DNA from: Heterobasidion occidentale | Taxonomy: Eukaryota > Basidiomycota > Agaricomycetes > Russulales > Bondarzewiaceae | DNA: 64,000 nucleotides | Reading direction: 5' to 3' | NCBI GenBank assembly: GCA_039111635.1 | Contig: JBCAQO010000006.1 | Coordinates: forward strand, 62,001 to 126,000 | Shown here: piece by piece, positions 44,008 to 56,695 of the stretch | How positions within the stretch are numbered: position 1 is the stretch's first letter | Layout: each line of letters starts with the position of its first letter | The notes under the pieces: model-generated | Seen by the model: only the letters and a program-made list of their open reading frames with translations | The model's database searches: none | What the model was told of the DNA's origin: nothing | Translations under genes and position numbers: made by a program

Positions 44008-45076
44008 ATGCCCTCCCTCGTCGACATGCCTTCAGACAACTCTTCCTGGACGGACGGTATCCTTCTCAAAGTAAGCAGAATGCCTGACTTTGCGTCCCAT
44101 TCTCGCTTCACATGCATTCCCTAGATCGCAAATATCCTCGTCTACCTCCTTTTCCTTGGTTCCAACATCTACACCGTCGCCGCTCCCACTGACATCTACT
44201 TCACCGGAAAAGAGACTTATGTCACACCCGCACCTTGGGCGTTCCTCATCTGGTCTATACCTTGCCTCCGTTTTCTATTAGAGTGCTGACCTGTCCGGCT
44301 CAGGTCCTTAATTCACTTGCTCCTCCTGGGCACCATCATCTACCAGTTCTTCCCAACGGAAAACGCATTATTGTCGACGGAATTTCCTGGCGCCTTCCCC
44401 TCCTCGGAGTGCTCAATGCCATCTACGTCAACCTTTGGGCTAGCCACCACTACATCGTCGGTTCGTTCTCTCCATCGTCGCCAACATTTTACGCGCCTTC
44501 CCTGACTCTCCGCAGCCTTCATCTTTGCGCTCTTCGTCAGTTCCGCCGTGACCCACATTTATTACGTCGTCAAAAAGTACCACGAGCCCGCTAGTGTGGC
44601 GGATGAGCTTTTCGTTCACCTTCCCTTCTCCCTCTACCACGGGTGGACCACCGTCCTCGTCGTTCTTACCGCATTTGAGGCCTTCGGCGTCAGTTCCTAC
44701 ACACATAAGGCGGGTATCTGGACCAAAGTCTTTGTCTTCCTCGCTCTGTGCGTCCTCCATCTCAGCGCTGTGCATTTGTACCCCTCTTACTTACGCGTGA
44801 TGGCCTAGGCTCTTCCTCGAGGGTACCGCCGCTGCCTACGCGTTCTCTTCTCCCGAAGGCGACCTCCCGGCCTCGATCGCGATCGCCTGGTCACTTTTCG
44901 CCATCTTCGCCCACCAGCGGTCATCGAGCTTCATCCACTGGTCTTCGCTTGCTTTCGCGATCCTTGCGTTGGTGTGGGTTGTCAAGGGGGGTGTCGGTCT
45001 CGGCAGGAAAAGCTGGAGCCACGGAGGACTTGTGTTGGAAGATGAGGAGCGCGCGCCGTTGATTGGAGGGAACTGA
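44008..45076 (+). CDS. Multi-pass membrane protein, TspO/MBR-like (5 exons, one apparent 1-base deletion)
   Basis: Exons 44008-44070, 44125-44252, 44304-44460, 44515-44747 and 44809-45076. About seven hydrophobic segments are visible, for example [73 protein letters not shown] and [16 protein letters not shown]. The sequence [13 protein letters not shown] and the Trp-rich character recall the tryptophan-rich sensory (TspO/MBR) family, but the protein is longer and the link is tentative. The C-terminus ends in an acidic tail, [10 protein letters not shown], typical of proteins sorted from the Golgi or plasma membrane. At 44352-44354 one C is missing: adding it joins YQFFP to [13 protein letters not shown] homologous reading frame resumes exactly there. 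Confidence 0.72.
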
Positions 45077-45276
45077 AGGTGGAGCTGGGTTGCATATGGT
45101 TTGACTGTGCTACGTGTACTTGTGTAAAGTAGGACTGTCGATTCATAATTCAAATCAAAATGTTGATGGACTCCAACGGGGATGATGTCACGGCATCATA
45201 GCCGCCAGGATGCGACGTCATGCGCGCGAGGTCGAGCAGACGGCGCTCCCAAGTCACTTGAACCACAACGACAATC

Positions 45277-45997
45277 ATGTCTACTTTATCTCTCATCCAA
45301 ACACCAGGCTTCGCGGGAAAGGGAGGGCACATCGCCACGGCTGTTGGACTCGTAACATCGGGGCTGCTCTCCGGTAAGCATAATCCATATTGCGGCACAA
45401 CAGGCCCTTGCAAATCGTAGGAAGGACTCGTATTGCACTTGATGGGGTATCTGGACTCCATAACGTTCAACCTGTGACAATGGTCCGGAGAAACGGCCGC
45501 CCGATCCATCGCTGACGACCCCTGACCCCACAGGCGGCATCCTTTCCTTGTCCGTCGTGGCCGCCCCCGCACTCTTCCCCGCAGCCTCCTCAAATGAATC
45601 GAACCTCCTGGCGCGCCAGTGGGCCGCGCTCTATCACCGCGGAAAGAGTCTCGCCCTCCCTCTCGCCGCGCTCGCCTCGGCCAGCTTCCTCTACACCGCT
45701 TACGCCCACTATGCCATCAAATCTCCGCGCTGGATTTCGCGCAGCTATGTTGTCGCGGGAGCGGCCTGTATCGCCTTCGCACCGTTCACGCTCACTATCA
45801 TGAGTGCGAACGTCAAGGCCCTTCTCAGGACTTCCAAGGGAGCGTCGGAACCGTCGCGCAAAGAGAGGGGAGAGGACGGAGCCTTGGACGTCGAGGGTCA
45901 GGTTAGCGAGGTCGTCAAGTGGGTCAGGTTCAATTTCGTCAGAGGCTTGATGCCGCTCGCGGGTTTCGGTCTCGGCTTGTGGGTTACCCTGCAGTGA
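45277..45997 (+). CDS. DUF1772 / anthrone-oxygenase-like membrane protein (2 exons)
   Basis: Exon 1 (45277-45373) and exon 2 (45534-45997) join in phase to 186 residues. It opens with TPGFAGKGGHIATAVGLVTS and continues GILSLSVVAAPALFPA, the pattern of the DUF1772 family: helix 1, then a Ser/Pro pair at its end. The conserved QWAALYHRGKSLALPLAALA follows, then two more helices (SYVVAGAACIAFAPFTLTIM and a C-terminal LMPLAGFGLGLWV). Family members include small oxygenases that act on anthrones in polyketide pathways, but most have no known function, and no polyketide synthase is nearby. The single intron of 160 bases is longer than average here. Confidence 0.82.
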
Positions 45998-48900
45998 CTA
46001 CGCGATAGCAAAGGCGCTGTCCACAGGATGTGGTTGTACTAAAGCGCACGGTGAATATGAAAACAGCACGAAGATGTTTCGCGTGCCGGGGCTCGGGGCC
46101 TTGAACGACAGTACGGACCGAAAGCAAACGCCTGAGATACGAACGAAAGCATGTCAACTAGACTTCGAACGCTGAACGACTGGCTACCTTCAGCTCGGTC
46201 ACCTAGAACTCGAGGTCCCGCGATCGATCTAGCTTGTCGAAACGAGGCCGCAATCGGATCATTCACCGAGAGGCACGTTTTGAACACAGAGCCTCCTTCA
46301 AAGCAATCGGAAACGATCGAAGCACGACGGACGCAGCCTAGCACCGACAAGCAGAGGGCCAAATTCTGGAACCTGATTCCCGACCTTACATATGACAGCT
46401 TCTGGGTCAAAGCATACGCATCGGCACGACAAGGGCACGCTGTCATATCGTTCGAGAATCAAGGGTCCAGCAAATGATGGACGTGGAGGTGGCGAGGCGT
46501 CTAATGGGTGATTCGGAGGCGCCCTCCACGCTGTCTCATCCAAGCTGCCGTCGATGGAAAGGCTGTGGATGAAACAGTGTCGCGCCCATCCAAATAGTCT
46601 GAAATTTGACAAAATGCGCTCACGATGTATCAGCATGGAGCTGACTCCCCAGAATGTTGAGAGGATAATCAACTCGGCTGAGCGTTCCGACACTCTCGTT
46701 CCGTGTGTTCACTTTTTAAGTGACCGCAACAAGAGTGTATTATCCTATTTCTGTCCGTCTTTAGTCCAGAATGTCGAGGATGTGGGATTTCTACAAACCA
46801 TTGATTTGTAGTCGCTCTTGAATCCGCAAGATATGCACTGGCGGAGTGGAGTCTAAAAAGACCGGATGTGGCGAGTGCTTTCTTTGGCGTGCATTGGGGT
46901 TAGGGTCATAATCCAAGGTCTTCTGTCGACGATCAACCGCTGCGAGCAGGCCTCTCCTTATTTTACTCTCTAGCATCGATGTTTCTTCCGGATATGGACG
47001 TGGGAATAAACATTGCAGATCCTCTTCAAGTCCGCGTCAATTCCGCCAGCAGCAACCAATGGCTACTTCACCCAAATCCCGCGTGGTAGGCATCTTCCTC
47101 TTCTCGTGCCATGCACTAGGTCATACTAGACGAGTGGCACTTTCAGCGAAGACGCAACGAAGCGAAGGAGGACCTATACTGATAGCTCAAGGGCAAAGAT
47201 AGGCTGACAATACTGCTCACGGTCTGTCGCGACCTTTCAAATTCGATGCTAACCATCTCTGACTGCTTTATGTCGACTTTGTAGGTCCATTTAAGCTTTA
47301 TGGGCTAGACCTCCTTACCTTCGACCGCTGACGAGTTTAAGTTTCGTCGCTCGATAACTTCGATCCATCCTCCATCCCTCTATCCTGATCTCAAAACACG
47401 TGGATCCCATATTCGTGGCTCTTCAGCGTGTCTCAACTCGGCCGTCATCATAGGGCGAGGAACAGCGAGCCCGTAGTAGTCGATTCAATCCGTACTCTAG
47501 AGCCTCTTCAGGAGTTCTTGCTCGACTACGGCACCTGTTCACATGGGATCTTTTTCTGAGTACTGACTCGGCTTGCTTACGCCTGCTGCTGAGGCCTTTA
47601 AATAAACACTCTGGGCCTGATTCAAAAAAAGGTTGATTTTGAGGGTGGTACCAGATATATGTAACTGACTATTGGACGACATTTCAAGACGTCACTTTCG
47701 AAGATCCTCAAAAAAGTCAGTTTTTGTCTCTTGTCTTTCAAAAGAATGACTCATGGAATCTGCGCACCTGGCCCGTTTGCTAACCACGATGGAACGCGTC
47801 TGTCTTCCTACCCCTTACCCTGCCACCCATCGTCCACACTGCGGGTTTCAAACAACGCAGATTGGACGGCGACTAACGCGGAGGTCATCTGTCAACCTCC
47901 CTTACAGAGCCTTTCATATGCATCCCTGCGCGATCATCCTCGGGAGGCCTTCAAAGAAATCCCGGCCGTGACGGTGTGTATCGCCTTCGCTGTGTGCCGG
48001 TTGTCGTCGGATTACTCTCTCAGCGCCATCTTCTACTTACCCTTATTACACCGTGTCCTGCATTCTCAACCAATGATTCTTTGTGCGTGCGATCTAACGC
48101 GTCTTTGCGCCTCGCAAAAACGCCATGGTGGGGCTGGATGGCTCCGTCGTGGCGGATGCGAATGGACGGACAATTGTATGCAAAGGAGCTTCTTCGAGGT
48201 CCGTGTGGTCGGCCGAAGCGTGTTCATAACGGGGATACTGTTGTTAATCAGGGTATGTGGCGATGACAAGTTTTCCATTGATAACATGAATAAGTCTGAG
48301 TTTGGCTTTTTGTTCCTTCCATAAATATCTTGCGGCTAGGGACGTACTCCACGACTCTTCAACTTCTTTCGAATGCTTTGTCGCCGAAACAAGGTATTTC
48401 TGTCTTACCGAGACGGTCCGCACTCGACCGAGGTGAGTCCTTGCCTGACGCTCGGGGCTCAGGATGATTGATATAGTGGTCCCCTTGCGGGCCAGAGAAG
48501 GGCAGAGATGTGGGCGTGCGAGAGGTCACAAGATACAAGTGATCGCCCGATAGACTAGAACGCCTTCGTCATCGCATCGCTTTGAGTCCAAAGATAGCAA
48601 ACTGCCGGCAGCTCTACACCTTCTATTTGCGCGCTCGGAGCGACAATCAAAAGTCAATTCTGGATGGCGCGCCTAAGACGCTGAACAGTGCTAGCCTAAC
48701 CATGTATGTTCTGCATCCTCGTGCCAATGTTGAATCTGAATTGGACCTAGTCATCCCGGTCTTTTCGATATTCAGCAAGGTTAGCATACCCAAAACTGTC
48801 TGCCCCACGCGCGCCAGGAGACCTCCGCTCTCCGAGCACTTCTGACGCCTGTGGTTTGTAACCCTGCGGCGGCCCTATCCTGCGTCTCACCGTCAGGGCC

Positions 48901-50224
48901 GCAGTACATGTGCATGAGTGTTGCTGATAGATGTCATAGGCGGGCACAATTGTCTGCATACGTCGGGGAAACTACATACGTTTTACGTAGTTCCTTATTT
49001 TTGAGATGTCGAAACAGAGCAATAGTCCTTATCGGCTAGGCATGGCGGAGATGTTCTGACTCGCGATGAAAACCCTACAGGCACGAGCCAACCATAGCCC
49101 CAGCAGATAGGTAGATGGATGACCTACACGCCATGGTTGCGGCCATATGAAGACAGTATCACAGCGTCCTCTGTTGGACAAAGATATGACCTTTCGCAGC
49201 CTAAGTCACTGCCGGTTTGGACACTATGAAGTTCCCACTTAGTATAGCCATAGAATCGTGTCATTCAAAGTCGGACCCTATATTCAGCCTCGCTGTCCCC
49301 GATCCAGCTCGCGTTCTCCTTGAGAGCGGAAGAGCTGAGAAAGCCTACCTGAGGTTTCACAGACACGCGAGCCTGCCAATACAATAAATTTATGGCTGGA
49401 TGATGCACCAGTTCAAAACTACAACCCGAATGCATCTGCGATTTCGATCCTGGAAATAGAAGTTCGAACCCGATGCTTCCTGAGAGATTTCGGCATACAG
49501 GAACCTAGAGAAGCTCTTGCTGGAGTGTCAGAACAATCAACACCGGTCATCTGAAATCGGCATCTCCAACTCAGTTCAACCTGGCCGGGGGGAGATGGAG
49601 AGCTTATATGATGTGCTGTTGGGGAAGATTGAATTGATGACAACGGGCATATGCATGAAAAGTGAGAAGACGTTGTTGGAACTTCGATTCCATTGTTTCG
49701 AGCCACGCCGCCGTTCACAGCGAGATTGTACCGAGAGTTGCTCCGACGAATGATCTTTAACATACTAGTATAACCGACTGTGAAATTTCAAGTTAGTTGT
49801 GATGCACAAGTCTCGAGGAGGTTGACAGCTGCGTTCCAATAGTAACCCTAGCGCTCTCTGGAACACCGTAGAATATCCCGATAAATATAAGTCTCAGTAT
49901 AATGCATGGTGGAAAGGAAACGATAATTACATACAGAGCTATATATACATGTATCGACGTCTCGAAGCGTGTCCGCGGTTTTGTACACAATAATATGGGT
50001 CAGTAGAGTAAATGCGAGTGAATGTCATGATCCGATACCGAAGAAACGTGTCAACGCAATGCTAGACAAATAAAGAGTTGGAAAGGTCGACTCCTAGGCT
50101 ACCAGAGAAATGGGCCCATAGCGGATACTATTAGTAGATGTTCTATGCGGTCAGTAGTGGAAATGAGCACGTCACGCCGATCAACGTCCATGCCCGTAAC
50201 TAGTGGAGCTAGAGTTGGCATGGA
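45998..50224. other. Gene-poor region with scattered ORFs
   Basis: About 4.2 kb without a recognisable gene. The longest candidate is a plus-strand frame at 47731-48324 (197 codons; coding-like in places, for example VGLDGSVVADANGRTIVCKG in an overlapping frame near 48130, and LQLLSNALSPKQGISVLPR near 48360). These pieces may be decayed exons of one plus-strand gene between 47.7 and 48.5 kb. Other frames (46039-46446 minus, 46151-46477 plus, 49419-49763 minus) have no features. A seven-A tract lies near 47625. Confidence 0.35.
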
Positions 50225-51756
50225 CTAGACTACTCGATCAGCAAAGCTCTGAGGACGCCTGAGACATCGATACATACATGTTGTTGTCATCTGTTGCATC
50301 TGAGCGACCGAAGTCCACGTTGCTCGAAGCATGCTGCGCTCGCGTTCGCTGGACGCAGACATGGTACTCTCGCTGCCCAACCCGAGGTTGAAGGCCATCT
50401 TTGTTGCCATCTGGTGATGATCAGGTCAGGCAGCTTTTACATAGGGAGGAGCTAAGTGAATAGCCCACCTGGCTATACTCAACGCAACCTGGAAGAGATG
50501 AGTGGAATAGTAATTCCAAATCACAAAACGCTCACTGGACGTCCGACCGGCTTTATACTCTGTCCAGAAGAGGATGACTACAGCATGTAAAACCTCAACA
50601 TATGGGGTTTCTGAATTGGCTGCGAGGAGACGCTGGAAGAATATGATTTATGCGCTCTGAACTTCAAGGTTGACGGCGACTGATGACACACCTTTGCGAC
50701 GTTACAATAAGCATCTGAGACTTGTGACACTCCTCTTGTCAAGACTTCAGGGTTTGTTGAATGACTTGTACCAGGTTCTAAGCCGAAATTATGCAAAGGT
50801 CAAGATGGGGGCGTACCGGGAACTGATGGCAGCGATGCTATTGGCAAGTATTGGGGATAGAGAATTATTGTATAGGCGCCTCGAAAGATCTTCGTATTGA
50901 AGGAATGGAAAATTGCGCTCGAAGTTATTGCAGAAAACGCCCAGCAGATGAACCATGAGATTAGGATTAGGGAGGTTAGGCTGCCGAGGGTCGAACAGAC
51001 CCGCGGACGACGTAGATGAACGGCCGGAGTATGTAGTGGATAGGTCTTGAGGAAGGCCTGTTGACGATGCATATGATGCATAATCATTGGGGTTGCTGCC
51101 AGAATGTGAGAGTGGGGACGACGCATAATGCGGTCTAAACAAATTCTTCAGATGCACCAGGAACTGGGATAGGACGACGGTTACGATACCTGTCGTATAC
51201 AGACTTCGAGACTTCAGGTGGCTCAGGTGAGAGCCACATACTCGATGTTGATTGCGCAGAGGCACCACGGGGCGCTGGAGTGGGGGAGAGATAGCGCAAT
51301 TGGTGAACAGAATCCAACCGGGCAGAGTGTGTACTGCCAGGGTACCAGCTATGGCCATCGGTAGGAGGACTTTCATAGGCGCGGTGAGACGATGACACGA
51401 CTGATTCTTCTCCTGATCCCACACTGGGCGTCGAAGACCGCCGAGCATGACTTGAAGAGGAGCCGCCGGTCGATCCGGTAACGATACGACTGCGCTCAGC
51501 GAAGTAGCGCTCTCTATCGCGGAACTGACAGTCCACGCTTGCCGTCTCGCAAGCCTCGCACTTGCCATCGGGGAGTTTGAGCTGAACACATTTGATCTTC
51601 TTCAACCGACTGGCGATGGTGCGGCTCAGAAAGCTTTCAGGGATAGAAAGCAAGGGATGGAACACACCAGTTATCGCAGGAAGTGACTAGCCTTGGCCGT
51701 TTCTTCTGTGTTTGCGCGAGGTGGGGCGACTCCAAAACGAATCGTAGATTATCCAT
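50225..51756 (-). CDS. Zn2Cys6 transcription factor, unusually short
   Basis: Exons 51756-51668, 51609-51190, 51134-50817, 50764-50692, 50632-50536, 50488-50469 and 50410 to about 50278 join in phase. The binuclear zinc cluster spans residues 27-57 with C-x2-C-x6-C-x9-C-x2-C-x6-C spacing: CDNCRLKKIKC, then CEACETASVDC. A Ser/Pro-rich linker is followed by the start of the fungal-specific middle homology region (HLLGVFCNNFERNFPFLQYE, VEVLHAVVILFWTEYKAGRT, MATKMAFNLGLGSES). Family members are usually 600-900 residues, but this one ends after about 385-401, within the middle region: a consensus GTATGT donor near 50277 leads only to an exon with an immediate stop. It is probably truncated, which may leave DNA binding without the regulatory part. 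The target genes are unknown. Confidence 0.8.
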
Positions 51757-53528
51757 ATCGTAGGGAGCGAAATAGAGCGTAGGGTGGAATGCCCGGAAGT
51801 AAGTCCAAAGGAAGATGATGACGAGGAAGCATTTTAAAGCGCATCACAAAAGGCTTAGAGATCTTGATCCATGCGCGGCAAGTCTAGGGTTGGCGGAGTT
51901 GGACTTTCTTTCCCAGTGAGCCCGGCGCAGCAAGCCCCCAGGGATGTCTAATTGGTGCTTCTACCCAGGATCAGCCGTACCTTGCGACCAGATCCGACAC
52001 ACACGGGTGCCCTTGCTGCATCGAATAATTACAACGGGTCTACAAGACACCTGGCGTCGCCTCAGCCAGACACTCTGAGTCGCCTCACCAGCGCCTGTCC
52101 GGCGCTTTCAACAAGGGCATCGGCCTGGAAGCTTTAGCGAGTCTGGCACCATACTTGCTCAGGACCGTGACTCACCAGTACGGGCTGTACATGCTGACCC
52201 ATCCGATCCCGATACCGCGGTGCACCTCTGACCATCCACGCACGGGCGACGCGGCACGCACATCTGACCCAGACGCTTGAGAGATTGTGTCACCAGGCAA
52301 GTCAGGCCCCCACAAACCCTTGCTCGGCGGGCCTAGTCCGTGATCTCGATATCGCACAACACAGCCGTCAAATCTGTAAGTTTGCTACAGGCAATGATCT
52401 GCGGCATCGGACGGCATTGTGCGGCAGCGTATTTGCTTCCGTCCTTTCGCTTCTCTGCATCTCGTATTCCTACATGTCCCGATGGAGCAACGAAGAATCC
52501 CTCAACACTGACGTATTATATCCACGTGCCTACCATGGGTTCGAGAGCTCAGTCATTCAATGCAAAATTTCAAAGCCGGCCTTGAGATATGCGGGACAAG
52601 CTCTGAATCGAGCGCAGATTGCCTTCCGATTAAAATTAACATCGTCGCGGAAGCGACAAAATTAAAAAGAGCAGCCGCGGAGGTCTGGCTTGAGATCACT
52701 ACACCCGACGTAGGTGGCGACTTTTGACGAGGTGAGGGTGGGTTCACTAGGGATGACGCCGCCGGAGAAAGAGCCCGCGCATATGGAAAATAACGCCAAC
52801 GTCCTCCGTACCTTTCCATTCTCTGGCTTTCTCGACCCTCATGTCGGCTTGAGTTTCTCCGTGCAGCCCGCGAACACCCACAAGGCCTGCGACATTGCTT
52901 TTAACTCCGGCGGACCTCGGAGTTGATTTATCGTCACTATACGCCGTAAACAATGCGCGCTACAATCGATCGAGGCGACGCTCGAAATAACCACTTCGAA
53001 TCACGGTGTAAAGGGCAAACCGGGATGTTCTCTGCTTTCATTCAATAAAATGACCCTTGCGCAAATTGAGATGGCGTCAGCGCCAAAATCGATCGATTTA
53101 ACGCCTGTTGGCCGCGGGGAGCATGCATGCGCTTGAGCCACCGATTCGGGATTGAAGCGATCACAATGAGAGGTCGGGATAGATTTCATGGCCTTCGTCT
53201 ACGTGTAATGGATTATAAAGAAAGTTAGATACACTTAGCAATGTCGGCCAAACATATATCACCAGACCGAGTCTCCGTAAACACCGTCGAGAACCTCACC
53301 AACCGTTGATAAGCAATGGGTATGTTACAGATCATGGGTTAGGGGATATCGTACCTATCCTCATCCCTGCTTGCGAAGGTTCATCATCAAAATGGCTGTG
53401 TGTGGGAGGGAAAGATCATCCTCGATGACGATGGCCGTCTTCAGAAGAATAGCGATACTCCTCATCCTCTTGACCATCAGCGAGAACAAAACAGGAGCGC
53501 CGCGACTCTCTGTGCCTTGTCGATCGTC
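51757..53528. promoter_or_regulatory. Intergenic region between the transcription factor and the transporter
   Basis: No convincing gene. The left part must hold the transcription-factor promoter (start 51756); the right part the 3' end of the transporter gene. Open frames at 52285-52665 and 52714-52926 have no domain or splice partners. Confidence 0.4.
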
Positions 53529-55720
53529 CTAAGTCAAACGTTTGAGCATCGTTAAACCCATTCGTGCATATAGCAACTCCCATGTGGAAAATGATGCTTG
53601 GCGGATCAACAAACTCACCCTATCGAATTGCTCCGTACTCGATAAAACGAGGGGAGCAGTCTCGTGGCTGGAACCAAGAAGAGAACCGTCTTCCATGTCA
53701 ACATCCCCGTCTGAAACTGGATTTCCATGGGCATCCAGAGGTACTGAGGAATCCATGGACTTTCGGTACTTGTGGTACGTGAACAAGCCGATACCTGAAC
53801 GAAGACCAGAAAGGGTGAGTTGCGGCAGGGCGCCAAGCCGCGCTGCGCTTTAGCGCACGCAGGAAAGAGGAAAACGCACCACATATCGTAATTGCGACGC
53901 CAGTAATGTTGAGAGGTGTGAGCTCATCACCGAAAACCCAGGCCGAGATGGTGATAGTAGTAACTTCTTTTGCTATCCCGGCGATCGACATGGGAACAAC
54001 TCCAATTCGTTGTATGATGCTATTGGACAGCACGTCGACGAATGTGAACGACAGAAATCAAGGTTTAAAAATGAGATTTTACACGCACTAATACTCACTC
54101 AAGACCATACTAAAAGCCAAGACACCAGGTATGAAGAGGGAGACGATTGTTGTGAGCGTCTCTGTCAAGCCGCTCAAAAATCGGCTTCGAAACAACGTCG
54201 TCCAGCTCTCCACAGCGACGCTGACAATTGCTAGTGACACACCCATTACAGGAGACAGCCAAAAGATAGTCGCGGCAGGGTTATCCAGCCCCATCTTTTT
54301 ATTTTTGAGAAGAACTTGCGTGAGACTCCAGCGCAAGCCACCAGATGCGCTAGCTGAGAGAACTAGGATGAGGCCGGAGAGAACGAAGTGGGTCTCAGTC
54401 GCAACCATCAGGAGAACACCGATGAAGATGAGGAAGATGACGCCGACTAGGCGGTATGAGAACTTTTCGAGGCGGAAAAGGAAGGCGAAGAGAAGAACGA
54501 AGATAAGGGAAGAGGATTTGCACATAGCTGTGAGGAAAATGACCGTACATGTTAGCTGACGACGACCCCTGAGAAATCCGGTGCGTGAGTGCTTCTTTAG
54601 CACTTACTATAGAACGAAAGGGTGATTGTTTTGAGGGACAGATTCGAAAGACCAATGTCCAGACCGGTCAGGATGCCTGTTGGGACGGCTTTGCATCTGA
54701 AGGAGAACCATACATTAGTACACATTCGAACCACCTCCAGACAACTAAAAATGAGATTGATAACACCGAACCCAACCACATCCAAGCAATCACAAATACT
54801 GGGTCTGCAACGCGACTGCAGAGAACAAGGACAAAGCAAGTCAATATCAACACCTATTTTCTCAATATCCCTTCTCGAGCACAAATGGGAAGATCACCAG
54901 GTATAGACAACAACAACACCGGGAGTTCGAAAAAGCTGGACCTGCGACACGGTATTAAGACCGAAAGCGTCATCCTCCGCTCAAGTCGTCGTTACGAGTT
55001 CGGTGCACGATTGGATTCAGCTGGACCAAGAGCATGTCTGAGATATTCGGCATGGCACTGGCATTCAAAAGCTCCGCGGAGTTCGACCCCTCGCATTGCG
55101 CGATACTAGCATCAAACCGAATAAATGCGATCGCTAAGATCTTTAACTAGTTAGAACTAGTGAGAGTATGCGTCTGAACACATGCACTCGGTTTGGTGTA
55201 GAACCTCACTACGCCGACGGCGGAAACTCCGGATTTCATGCCATGAAAGTGCGCAGAAGAAATATAAATAGATTCGTTGACTCACCCATAGTCAGCACGG
55301 GATGGAACGTGTTTTGGGCGAAATCGTCGAGGCCAACCGTATCGCATGATCGCAGCGAAACAGAACTGAAAGAACATCTGAACTGTCGTCGCAAAAAGGG
55401 GATATGGAAAGGCAAAGTGGTCCGCAGAGAACATCCATTTGTTATACAGGGATACAACAATCGCAAATGTAAACCTGATCACATCCAACAAAGACAATGC
55501 AGTGTATCAGTGCTCCGTTGGGACCTCATTCATGGGCGACGCACCATGATGCTATGAAAGCAGCATTGATGACGGCATTCCTCCACCAAAGACGTTTCTT
55601 TTCTAGAGAATCAGCGAAGTGTATATCTGTGTTGAGAGTTGACTGAAGTCCGTTGAGGTCGTCTAGAGTGTACTCGGGAGGGTATTCAGGAGGCCCGTTC
55701 TCGTCATGAAGACCGGACAT
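53529..55720 (-). CDS. TPT/DMT-family nucleotide-sugar or triose-phosphate-type transporter (6 exons, 430 aa)
   Basis: Exons 55720-55545, 55474-55286, 54696-54608, 54527-54095, 54019-53880 and 53794-53529 give 430 codons in phase. The hallmark VVSLYNKWMFS in helix 1 and LSLKTITLSFYTMCKSSSLI in the substrate-pathway region are diagnostic of the TPT branch of the drug/metabolite transporter superfamily; about ten transmembrane segments are visible. The order and wording are closest to SLC35C2-like fungal proteins thought to sit in the Golgi. A cytoplasmic C-terminal tail of about 90 residues is acidic and Ser-rich. It should exchange a phosphorylated or nucleotide-linked sugar; the substrate is unknown. 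The second intron, 55285-54697 (589 bases), is ten times longer than the others. No frame break is needed. Confidence 0.9.
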
Positions 55721-56276
55721 GAAGTCGAATGTAGCAATCGTGGGAATATCATTCTCCTCTCAAGTCTTCGGCTTGTTCGGCACGCGAAGTGCAACACTGT
55801 GACTTCAACAGAGGCAACCCGGAAATGGTCTGGACAGATCAGCCTTGTCCAAGAACGACTTTTAATATCCTTGCACAACGGGATAGAAGGGCTATACATA
55901 TAAGTACACATTGCAGCCAATGGCCTGTCACAAGTCATCTCAGGTTCTCAGCGACTCGGGCGTTGCATGCGTGTATTCGAGCAGCAATCATATCCTCGGG
56001 TATTTTCCGATCCATCGAGACAGCACAAGCGTACAAACGAAGCGATATGCGGATGTAGAAGATTGTAAATACTTCGCAATAAACGAGGTGTTCAGACGGA
56101 ACGATGCAGGAATCAGGCAAAGAGTACTCACTGCTCATCATGTTATGATGCATATGTAGGGTCAGGATGGGCCTAGTTTTTTCTCGTCTTGCGGGATTTG
56201 TACGGTGAGACCCAGTTCTGTTGTGAGGGCACTCGAGGGATTCAGGTGTTTAGCTTCTCGCCTGTGAGGCCGTCCA
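55721..56276. other. Intergenic region upstream of the transporter gene
   Basis: No gene seen. It holds the transporter promoter (start 55720, minus strand) and the 3' end of MED31. Short frames on both strands have no features. Confidence 0.4.
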
Positions 56277-56695
56277 TCAATCAGCATGTTGTTTTGACGA
56301 GCCCCTCTCATACCATGTTCTCCAATGGTCGAATTGCTTCTGGTTCAAATATTCCCTCCATTCGTCCTTCCCTATCTCTGCTCTGAATTGAGCATGCTGT
56401 AGGAGTTCTAGGTGATGCAGAGCGTGCGGGTATCTAGAGGGCGGTAGGTCAAAATTAACGGACTAGTAAACAAGGGAAATTCGAGTGACAGAATGAAACG
56501 CGCGTAGTCCTTTGCTTTCCAGTACTGGAGGTATCCTAAGTAATTGACGAAGGCGGGTTGGTTGAGGATGCCTTGCTGAGACAACGAGTGAAGGTAGAAA
56601 GGGTTGGCGAGAGCTTGCACGAACTCCAGCTCAAGCTCAAAGCGAGCTCGATTGGAAGATTTTGTGTCCTGTGTGTAAGCAGGAGATTGGCTCAT
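56277..56695 (-). CDS. MED31: Mediator complex subunit 31 (2 exons, 120 aa)
   Basis: Exon 56695-56490 and exon 56433-56277 join in phase to 121 codons. The sequence ELEFVQALANPFYLHSL, QPAFVNYLGYLQYWKAKDYA and LHHLELLQHAQFR is the SOH1/MED31 core, one of the best conserved Mediator subunits; length and intron position suit the family. It sits in the middle module of Mediator in the nucleus and helps link activators to RNA polymerase II. The protein ends at KQHAD just after the conserved region; relatives often extend a little further, so a slightly different 3' end is possible. It is arranged head-to-head with the deubiquitinase gene. Confidence 0.93.
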
